A stretch of DNA of 12,051 nucleotides, taken from contig JAJZIF010000069.1 in NCBI GenBank assembly GCA_021810735.1, forward strand, positions 1 to 12,051, written 5' to 3'. Origin of the DNA: Acidobacteriota bacterium. Lineage in GTDB: Bacteria; Acidobacteriota; Terriglobia; Terriglobales; Acidobacteriaceae. The translations under genes were made by a program, and so were the position numbers. The notes below the pieces were generated by a model that was not told the origin of the DNA, did not search any database, and saw nothing but the letters and a program-made list of their open reading frames with translations. Positions 6,748-12,051 of this stretch are shown one piece after another. Within the stretch, counting starts at the first letter, position 1, and each line of letters begins with the position of its first letter.

Positions 6748-7902
6748 ATGTCTACGCTTCCCGCAGCCGAACCCGCCGCTCGCTATCGCTATCTCACCGA
6801 CAGCTACGTCTTCCGCTGGGAAAACCAGACCCTCCGCGCCGACCTCATCCTTACCCTTCCCATCGCCGTCTGCCTCATCCTCGGCATCGCCGTCGGCCAC
6901 CCCGCCGCGGGCATGATCGCCGCTGGCGGAGCCATGAACACCGGCTTCGGCCGCAAGCAGACCATCGCCGGCAGCTATCTGCCCCCCATGATCTACGTCA
7001 CGCTCGGCATGGCCTTCGCCGGCTTCCTTGGGGTTCTCATCGGCCATCACAGCATTCTCATGGTCGCCGTCGCCGCTTTCCTCGCCTTTGGATACGGCAT
7101 GCTCACCTCGCTGCCAGGCGGCTATGGGTGGGTTGGCCAGCAGTGTGTCATCACCTACCTCGTCGCCTCGGCATTCCCTGCTTCGCCCCTGGCCGCTCTC
7201 GAACGTGGCGGCCTGCTCTTCGCCGGCGGCCTCATCCAGCTCGTGCTTTCGTCCCTGCTTCTGCACATCTTCGCCGACCTCCGCACACGCGTCGTCGCGC
7301 TCCGCCACACTCTGCTGGAAGAAGAAGCGACCCTCCGCACCCTCGTCGTCGACACGGCCGAATCCCTCCGCCAGCGCCGCATGCTCAACTCCGCCATCCC
7401 CTACTCGCTGCGCCTCGCCTTCGTCCTCGCCCTCGGAACCGAAATCTACCGCCAACTCCACTACCCCAGCGGCTACTGGATCCCCATGACCGCGCTCATC
7501 GTCCTGCGTCCCGCTGTCACTGACACGGTCAATCGCGCCCTCGCCCGCGGAGTCGGCACCGTCGCCGGCGCCGCCATCGTCACGCTCTGCCTCGCCCACA
7601 TTCATCCCGACCTTGTTGCCCTCGCCGCCTTCACCGTGCTCTTTGCCTGGTTCTCCTTCGGCATCGTCAACGTCAACTACGCGCTCTTCTCTGCCGCTAT
7701 CACCGGCTACATCGTCTTCCTGCTCTCTCTCGATCAGCTACCGGGTCCGCTCGTTGCCGAGCGCCGCACCGTTGCCACTCTCATCGGAGCCGTCATCGCC
7801 CTCACCGTACGACTCCTCGTCATCTCTCGTTACCGTCGCGTCTGGAGCAAGTCCGTCGCTGCCCTCTCCTCGCGACCTTCCCTGATCTCGCGCTTCCCGT
7901 AG
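6748..7902 (+). CDS. FUSC-family (fusaric-acid-resistance-like) inner-membrane protein
   Basis: The protein is 384 residues, with two membrane-embedded halves. The first half has hydrophobic segments at about 33-50, 79-100, 102-120, 128-143 and 152-172. A charged helical stretch at 176-212 (LRHTLLEEEATLRTLV) should be cytoplasmic. The second half has segments at about 217-232, 268-284, 287-304, 306-326 and 341-359. It carries the FUSC signatures YWIPMTALIVLRP (243-255) and RALARGVGTVAGA (263-275). Relatives are linked to export of aromatic acids and other small molecules, mostly from larger proteins of 600-700 residues with a large cytoplasmic domain; this short form lacks that domain. The substrate cannot be read from sequence. 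The ATG at 6748 has no Shine-Dalgarno. No membrane-fusion or outer-membrane partner gene lies next to it; a kinase gene follows 130 bases later. Confidence 0.87.
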   Translation: MSTLPAAEPAARYRYLTDSYVFRWENQTLRADLILTLPIAVCLILGIAVGHPAAGMIAAGGAMNTGFGRKQTIAGSYLPPMIYVTLGMAFAGFLGVLIGHHSILMVAVAAFLAFGYGMLTSLPGGYGWVGQQCVITYLVASAFPASPLAALERGGLLFAGGLIQLVLSSLLLHIFADLRTRVVALRHTLLEEEATLRTLVVDTAESLRQRRMLNSAIPYSLRLAFVLALGTEIYRQLHYPSGYWIPMTALIVLRPAVTDTVNRALARGVGTVAGAAIVTLCLAHIHPDLVALAAFTVLFAWFSFGIVNVNYALFSAAITGYIVFLLSLDQLPGPLVAERRTVATLIGAVIALTVRLLVISRYRRVWSKSVAALSSRPSLISRFP

Positions 7903-8032
7903 AGCATTTCTCCTAAAGCTATCGAAGAGAACAACTCACACCGTTCCGCGCACAACGCAGCCACATCTTCCCCTCGTCTTTCGTGGTACATTCGCAGGCA
8001 AGCCGTAAACTCTCCCCCGGTGACCGTCTGAT

Positions 8033-9283
8033 ATGCATGCTCCTCGATCGCCTCTGGATTCTCACGACGGCGAAGACCGCTCCGTCCGCAAGCATTCGCT
8101 CGACCCTCGTCATCAGGCCGAGTCCCTTGCTCTGCTGGCTGCCCTCGTCGAATCTTCAGACGATGCCATCATCAGCAAAAACACTGAAGGCATCATCACC
8201 AGTTGGAACCCCGCTGCCGAACGCATCTTTGGCTATACCGCCCAGGAAGCCGTCGGCCAGCACATCAACCTCCTCTCCGTGGACGGCCGCGAAGGGGAAA
8301 TGATCCGCATCCTTGGCCGTGTCCTCTCCAACGAGCGTGTCAGCCATTACGAAACCGTGCGCCGGCACAAAGACGGCCACCAGGTTCTCGTCTCGCTCAC
8401 CATCTCTCCCATCCGCAATCAGGACGGCGTCATCATCGGTGCCTCAAAAATCGCCCGCGACATCACCGCCCGCAAGCAATCCGAGCAAATCCTGCAACAG
8501 ACTGAGAAGCTCGCCATGCTCGGCCGACTGTCCGCCAGCATCGCGCATGAAATCAATAACCCTCTCGAAGCCGTCACCAATCTTCTCTACCTGCTCCGCG
8601 GCTACCAGCTTCCATCCGAAGCCTACGATTACCTCCGGATGGCCGAAGTCGAAGTCGCCCGCATCTCCCAGATCGTCACCCAGACGCTCGCTTTCCATAA
8701 GCAGAGCACCCAGCCCCGGCTGGCTGCCATTCCCACCATTCTCGACTCGGCATTGTCATTCCTCCGTCACCGCATGCAGCACCATCACATCCGCCTCTTG
8801 CGCCGCTATCGTGACGTCGCTCCCATTCCTTGCCTCGAAAATGAAATCCGACAGGTCCTCCTCAACCTCATCGGAAACGCCCTCGACGCCCTCCAGCAGC
8901 GCACTACAGACGCGTTTCAGGACGCCGACTCCGAAGATCCGCACATTCCCGACACTCGCCTCGTTGTCGCTTGCCGCCCCGCCACAGACTGGCCCACCAG
9001 CCGCAGCGGAGTCCGCATCACCATCGCCGACAATGGCTGCGGAATCCCCTCTGACGCGCTCCCGCGCATCTTCGAGGCCTTCTTCACCACCAAAGGCAAT
9101 TCCGGCAACGGCCTCGGTCTCTGGATCACCTCCGAAATCATCGCCCGCCATCATGGCCGCATCCGCGTCCGTTCCACTCGCCGCCCGCAGCGGCAGGGAA
9201 CTGTCTTCGCCATCTTTCTCCCTCGCCTCGACAGAAATTTAACCTCCCTGCCTCCGGTCGGGTCCCATCAGCAAGACAATTAA
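8033..9283 (+). CDS. Soluble PAS-domain sensor histidine kinase (orphan)
   Basis: The protein is 416 residues with no membrane segment, so it should be a cytoplasmic sensor. A PAS domain covers about 33-147, with DDAIISKNTEGIITSWNPAA (43-62), ERIFGYTAQEAVGQ and a closing ASKIARDITARK. The dimerisation/phosphoacceptor domain has SASIAHEINNPLEAVTNLL (167-185) with H172 as the likely phosphorylated residue. The ATPase domain has the N box QVLLNLIGNALDAL (274-287, N282), the G1 box DNGCGIP (333-339) and FEAFFTTKGNSGNGLGLWI (347-365), the F and G2 boxes. All catalytic boxes are intact. No receiver-domain protein lies in the window, so the partner is unknown. The PAS domain shows no clear haem or flavin ligand by eye. 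The ATG at 8033 is weakly supported (no good Shine-Dalgarno). It is 130 bases after the FUSC gene and may or may not share its transcript. Confidence 0.94.
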   Translation: MHAPRSPLDSHDGEDRSVRKHSLDPRHQAESLALLAALVESSDDAIISKNTEGIITSWNPAAERIFGYTAQEAVGQHINLLSVDGREGEMIRILGRVLSNERVSHYETVRRHKDGHQVLVSLTISPIRNQDGVIIGASKIARDITARKQSEQILQQTEKLAMLGRLSASIAHEINNPLEAVTNLLYLLRGYQLPSEAYDYLRMAEVEVARISQIVTQTLAFHKQSTQPRLAAIPTILDSALSFLRHRMQHHHIRLLRRYRDVAPIPCLENEIRQVLLNLIGNALDALQQRTTDAFQDADSEDPHIPDTRLVVACRPATDWPTSRSGVRITIADNGCGIPSDALPRIFEAFFTTKGNSGNGLGLWITSEIIARHHGRIRVRSTRRPQRQGTVFAIFLPRLDRNLTSLPPVGSHQQDN

Positions 9284-9367
9284 TTCCTTTCTCCACAAAT
9301 ACCAGCCACTGCCACGGCAACCATTTCCGCCCCACTTTTCCGCCGTCGTCCGCTCCTCTGTGGAACT

Positions 9368-9386
9368 AGCGGACAACTCGTCCGCT
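9368..9386 (+). repeat. Short perfect hairpin downstream of the kinase gene
   Basis: AGCGGAC and GTCCGCT pair exactly around a 5-base loop (AACTC), 84 bases after the kinase stop. No T tract follows on either strand, so it is at best a weak terminator. It may instead be an RNA structure or a chance palindrome. Confidence 0.5.
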
Positions 9387-9637
9387 GTGCAATTCCCAGG
9401 CTGCCAGACTCCGCATTCTGCTTCGCTCTGCCCGGATTTCCCACTTTCTTGCCCCGATTTCCATAGCCCCCGAGTATCCCACAGTGCAAAAGCAGGAGAA
9501 CCCCGGACAGGTGTGAACCTCTTTCCACTCTCTTTCCTACTTTTGCGAAATCCTCGTACCCGGTTTTAGAAAACTGGACACATCTCCAACTCCTTCATCC
9601 ATGCGGTTTTGCATTACATTTCCACTTTTCCGAGCCA

Positions 9638-9695
9638 AACGGATACGGCTACTGGGAAATATCACTTCTATAAACTCGTAGTATCCGTATCCGCT
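9638..9695 (+). repeat. Imperfect 16-bp inverted repeat with 26-base spacer upstream of dnaN
   Basis: The arms AACGGATACGGCTACT (9638-9653) and AGTATCCGTATCCGCT (9680-9695) match as reverse complements at 14 of 16 positions. The right arm also holds a tandem TATCCG. The spacer is A/T-rich. It lies about 235 bases before the dnaN start and could be a paired protein-binding site or a long stem-loop in a leader RNA. Confidence 0.6.
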
Positions 9696-9916
9696 CACAC
9701 CTGACTCTCACCCCGCGCTCGCAAAACCACTCCGCACCACACCCCGCACCAGAGCCAAATCTGCTGAACTCCGTCGTCCCGGCTCTTCACACAATCGCCG
9801 CGATTTCCACCACCTCACCCTGCCTACAATGAACTCACATCACGGAAATCGCGCCATCGTGTTGGATTCGCTTCTAACCTGCGCCTCAGTGGTGTATGTT
9901 TGGGTCAAAACGTAGT

Positions 9917-9921
9917 GGGAG
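9917..9921 (+). promoter_or_regulatory. Ribosome-binding site that selects the dnaN start
   Basis: GGGAG lies 8 bases before the ATG at 9930. It is the best Shine-Dalgarno match near dnaN and supports 9930 over the in-frame TTG at 9900 and the ATG at 9969, which has only a weaker AGG upstream. Confidence 0.6.
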
Positions 9922-9929
9922 AAACGAGC

Positions 9930-11090
9930 ATGCCGGTCGGAGTTGAGCAGGAAAAAGCTGCAGGTAGCATGGAGATCAGCCTCAGCCGCCAGGATCTCCT
10001 TCGCGAACTTACCGCCACCCAAAGCGTCGTCGAACGCAGAACCACCATTCCCATCCTCTCCAACTTTCTCATTGAAGCGGATGCCGATCGCCTCACCATC
10101 ACCGCCACTGACCTCGACCAGAGCATGCGCACCTCCTGCACCGCCCGCGTCAAAAAAACCGGCGCATGCACCATCCCCGCCCGCAAGCTTTACGACTATG
10201 TCAAGCTGCTGCCGGAGGGTGACGTCAGCATCAAGCTCATGGATAACCACTGGGTCCAGATCCGCTCCGGCCGCTCCAACACCAAGATGGTCGGCATGGC
10301 CCGCGCAAACTTCCCCCAGGTCCCAGAGTTTCCTTCCACCGGTGCCATCACCATCCCCGCGGCTTCACTCAAAAACCTCATCGCGAAAACCATCTTCGCC
10401 ATCTCCAATGAGGAATCCCGCTACACCCTCAACGGCTCCCTGCTCATCCTCAAGGCCGAGTCCATCGCCATGGTCGCCACGGACGGTCATCGCCTCGCCC
10501 ATATTGAGAAAACAGGCGAAAACTTCCCTTCCATTGGCGCAGAAAAGAAAATTCTCATCCCGCGCAAGGCGCTCGCCGAACTGCAATCCCTGCTCGCCAA
10601 CTCTGATGCTGAGTCCATCGAGTTCGCCGACGACGAAAACACCCTCTTCTTCCGCATCGGACATCGCGTTCTCACCAGCCGCCGCCTCAACGGACAATTC
10701 CCCAACTACGAGGCCGTCCTTCCCCGCGATAACAACAAGTTCGTCATCGTCCGCAGCGAAGACCTCGCCCGCTCCATCCAGCTCACCTCGCAGTTTGCCG
10801 ACGAGCGTTCCGGTGCCGTCAAGCTCCGCCTCGAGCAGAACGAGCTCAAGATCTCTGCTTCCTCCACCGATTCCGGCGAAAGCGAAGACACCATCGAAAC
10901 CCCCTACAGCTTCGATCCTCTGGTTGCCGGCTTCAACTCCGCCTACCTCCTCGACTTCCTCAAGGCCATCGGCAACACCGGCGAGGTCCGCCTCGAATTC
11001 AAAGACGCCCAGTCCGCCGGCCAGATGCGCCCGGAAGACGGCCAGGAAGATTACAAGTACCGTTACATCATCATGCCCATGCGCATCTGA
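9930..11090 (+). CDS. dnaN: DNA polymerase III beta subunit (sliding clamp)
   Basis: DnaN forms the dimeric ring that holds DNA polymerase III and other enzymes on DNA. The protein is 386 residues from the ATG at 9930. The first clamp domain contains SRQDLLRELTATQSVVERRT (19-38), TIPILSN and LTITATDLDQSM (55-66). The second contains IPRKAL and VATDGHRLAHI. The third runs to the characteristic end YRYIIMPMRI. Length is slightly above the usual 365-375 because of a 13-residue leader before MEISLSR; the ATG at 9969 would remove it. It stands alone, with no dnaA, recF or gyrB next to it: an orphan histidine kinase is upstream and a foreign-looking region downstream. Codons are C-ending (CTC, ATC, GCC, ACC), suggesting it lies on the lagging strand, unusual for a replication gene. 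A strong hairpin terminator follows 24 bases after the stop. Confidence 0.97.
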   Translation: MPVGVEQEKAAGSMEISLSRQDLLRELTATQSVVERRTTIPILSNFLIEADADRLTITATDLDQSMRTSCTARVKKTGACTIPARKLYDYVKLLPEGDVSIKLMDNHWVQIRSGRSNTKMVGMARANFPQVPEFPSTGAITIPAASLKNLIAKTIFAISNEESRYTLNGSLLILKAESIAMVATDGHRLAHIEKTGENFPSIGAEKKILIPRKALAELQSLLANSDAESIEFADDENTLFFRIGHRVLTSRRLNGQFPNYEAVLPRDNNKFVIVRSEDLARSIQLTSQFADERSGAVKLRLEQNELKISASSTDSGESEDTIETPYSFDPLVAGFNSAYLLDFLKAIGNTGEVRLEFKDAQSAGQMRPEDGQEDYKYRYIIMPMRI

Positions 11091-11114
11091 CCCCTGCACA
11101 CGCACCGGTTTGTG

Positions 11115-11160
11115 AAATAAAGCATATTTTGGCCATTTGACCAAAATATGCTTTATTTTT
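11115..11160 (+). terminator. Long perfect hairpin terminator after dnaN
   Basis: AAATAAAGCATATTTTGG (11115-11132) and its exact reverse complement (11141-11158) form an 18-bp stem around an 8-base loop (CCATTTGA). The right arm runs into a T tract (11154-11160 with one A). The arm is mostly A/T, unlike the GC-rich genome. Read from the other side it gives a stem followed by TTTCACA, so it mainly serves dnaN. It also marks the point where base composition changes. Confidence 0.9.
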
Positions 11161-11200
11161 GGTCCCGGAATCGAAGCTGGCCAGCGAAAAGCGGCCAGTC

Positions 11201-11216
11201 AGCAGACCAGTCTGCT
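11201..11216 (+). repeat. Palindrome at the putative island edge
   Basis: AGCAGAC and GTCTGCT are exact reverse complements separated by two bases (CA). It has the size of a dimeric regulator or recombinase site, but 7-bp arms also occur by chance. It lies about 40 bases past the dnaN terminator. Confidence 0.4.
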
Positions 11217-11647
11217 AATTGAGGCGGAGTCCCAGAGAAAGTCGATTCCAATAATCACCTAGGAAAGTTTGCCAGCTAACCGTAATTTCCATCCAGCCTC
11301 ACCGCAGACGCCTACGTCTTACCCAACTCTCAGAAGGCGACCAGATAGATTCACCTTGCTCCTAGCGAGCATCAGTAGAAGCCGTTGTTATTAGGCTCCT
11401 AAGAAGTCTCCGGCAGATTCCTTGGCAAAATCCGTACCCGCGTCTATTTGTTTCTAGAGAAAATGCATGTACGATTCCATTTGCATTTGCAAGGATTAGA
11501 AATCGTCGGTGGAACGGACTTGATACAAAGACGGACAAGAAATGTTCGCCTGCAGGTTTTCGAAGTCCAAGGTTGTCCCCCGTCGTGACAAGAGATTCCG
11601 TCGTCAAGTGAGCATACTGAAAGAAGAGGCAATTTCATTTCCGCCAC

Positions 11648-11652
11648 GGGAG
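11648..11652 (+). promoter_or_regulatory. Ribosome-binding site for the DUF4011 gene
   Basis: GGGAG lies 11 bases before the GTG at 11664. No ATG exists in this frame between the upstream stop (11586-11588) and the conserved domain, so this site is what favours the GTG at 11664 over the later GTG at 11733. Confidence 0.5.
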
Positions 11653-11663
11653 ACCTACTGACA

Positions 11664-12051
11664 GTGCCGCTAGCACCCACAGACAAAAGTAGAAAATCCA
11701 CGCGATCAGTAGATCCGACGAAAGCGGAAGCAGTGCGTCGCGGCTTGGAAGATCTTCGTAAGCGTCTCCTAGATACAACCAAGAGAAATAACCTCATCAA
11801 CTTTCGGCACGGAAGATCATCGCTGAGAGTTGTTGACGTTGAACCGGAGGCAATCTATTCGGAGCTTCTTGCAGGCAAGGAGATCCCGTTTAGCCATGTT
11901 CCCGAACCAGGTAAGCAAGAATACCCTTCTGAGTTCAGTGAAAAGCCAACAGCGAAAGACTTTGCGCAGAGTATCGGCTGGGCTACCACCTTTGACTTAA
12001 TGAATGGTCATGGGCAAAAGGACAATCTCCGCGCTCTGTTTACCCGGACGA
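11664..12051 (+). CDS. N-terminal part of a DUF4011-type protein (large helicase/nuclease family), cut by the window end
   Basis: The visible 129 codons begin MPLAPTDKSRKSTR and then enter a domain with LEDLRKRLLDTTKRNNLINF (residues about 27-46). It continues with LRVVDVEPEAIYSELLAGK and a later WATTFDLMN. This matches the pattern of DUF4011 (a helix with LLDLSLRNRLLNF, then an LR-V segment and an LYxxLxxGK segment). DUF4011 heads large proteins, usually well over 1000 residues, that carry a superfamily 1 (COG1112-like) helicase and often a Vsr/DUF559-type nuclease and DUF3320; none of that is in view. Such proteins are frequent in defence islands. Codon use is unlike the rest of the window: AGA, CTA, ACA and TTA appear, and C-ending codons no longer dominate. 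The start is a GTG with GGGAG 11 bases upstream. Assignment to DUF4011 is by recognition. Confidence 0.72.
   Translation, partial: MPLAPTDKSRKSTRSVDPTKAEAVRRGLEDLRKRLLDTTKRNNLINFRHGRSSLRVVDVEPEAIYSELLAGKEIPFSHVPEPGKQEYPSEFSEKPTAKDFAQSIGWATTFDLMNGHGQKDNLRALFTRT

Larger units (their letters stand above)
9284..9929 (+). other. 646-base non-coding stretch between the kinase gene and dnaN
   Basis: No credible gene is seen on either strand. The region is lower in GC than the flanking genes and rich in pyrimidine runs of the CTTTCC kind. It holds two inverted repeats (9368-9386 and 9638-9695, listed separately). A single DnaA-box-like TTCTCCACA (9289-9297) has one mismatch to TTATCCACA. It must contain the dnaN promoter; TATGTT at 9895-9900 is a weak -10 candidate. 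Its length suggests regulation or a small RNA, but nothing decisive is visible. Confidence 0.6.
11161..11663 (+). other. 503-base stretch without a recognisable gene, of different composition
   Basis: GC content drops and the C-over-G excess of the preceding DNA is lost. No ORF here resembles a known protein; the longest plus-strand candidate near the middle is about 40-60 residues (stop at 11586-11588) and is not convincing. Features seen are the inverted pair GGAATCGA (11167-11174) / TCGATTCC (11242-11249), a short palindrome at 11201-11216, and a fair promoter match: TTGGCA (11422-11427), 17 bases, TATTTG (11445-11450), which could serve the DUF4011 gene with a long leader. It may be the edge of an island or a degraded gene. 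Confidence 0.55.

Noticed and set aside
6745..7605. A 286-residue acidic reading frame on the minus strand
   Set aside because: It is antisense to the FUSC gene. C-ending codons on one strand leave the opposite frame open and give Gly/Asp/Glu-rich nonsense. It has no motif.
9284..9929. Chromosome origin (oriC) upstream of dnaN
   Set aside because: Only one DnaA-box-like site with a single mismatch was found (9289-9297); the other TGTGG/CCACA occurrences have three or more mismatches. No dnaA gene and no skew switch are seen here.
10365..11144. A 259-residue minus-strand frame over dnaN
   Set aside because: Same codon-bias artefact; dnaN on the plus strand is certain, and the frame also runs through the terminator hairpin.
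11157..11176. tRNA 3'-end-like sequence on the minus strand (TTCGATTCCGGGACCA), as if a tRNA attachment site
   Set aside because: The five bases before the would-be T loop do not pair with those after it, and no other tRNA arms are present. It may be a remnant but cannot be supported.
11444..11800. A 118-residue minus-strand frame before and over the DUF4011 start
   Set aside because: No recognisable motif, composition dominated by Ser, Arg and Leu, and it overlaps a plus-strand frame with a recognisable domain. It could only be rescued by a database match.
1..12051. CRISPR array, insertion sequence, transposase or phage genes
   Set aside because: No regularly spaced repeats, no transposase or integrase motifs and no paired terminal repeats were found on either strand.

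Overview
The window is a GC-rich bacterial chromosome segment, most likely from an Acidobacteriota genome (Terriglobales type). The basis is protein character: the sliding clamp, HemB, the R3H/Jag protein and MnmE all read like acidobacterial homologues. I could not run a search, so the placement is recognition, not proof.

Layout. Positions 1-4488 hold five genes on the minus strand: mnmE (tRNA wobble-uridine GTPase, lacking only its last residue and stop), a KH/R3H single-stranded nucleic-acid-binding protein of the Jag/KhpB family with its own terminator, hemB (porphobilinogen synthase), a zinc-ribbon membrane protein, and ruvX (Holliday-junction resolvase-like / 16S pre-rRNA nuclease). A tRNA-Arg(UCU) sits on the plus strand between jag and hemB. 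Direction switches at about 4489-4682. The plus strand then carries mltG (lytic transglycosylase that ends glycan strands), a lipoprotein of unknown function, a small FUSC-type membrane protein, a soluble PAS histidine kinase, and dnaN (sliding clamp), which ends in a long perfect hairpin terminator.

Beyond that terminator (11161 to the end) the DNA changes character. It is less GC-rich, its strand skew flips, and after about 500 bases with no recognisable gene comes the start of a DUF4011-type protein, the N-terminal part of a large helicase family often found in defence islands. This looks like the left edge of an acquired island that continues outside the window.

Most of the window is core housekeeping: tRNA decoding and modification (mnmE, tRNA-Arg), tetrapyrrole synthesis (hemB), rRNA processing (ruvX), cell wall (mltG) and replication (dnaN). 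The plus strand is C-rich from start to dnaN, so minus-strand genes use mainly G-ending codons and plus-strand genes mainly C-ending codons. That suggests the plus strand is the lagging strand here and that dnaN is transcribed against fork movement. Non-coding stretches longer than 300 bases are 9284-9929 and 11161-11663; both are described as features.
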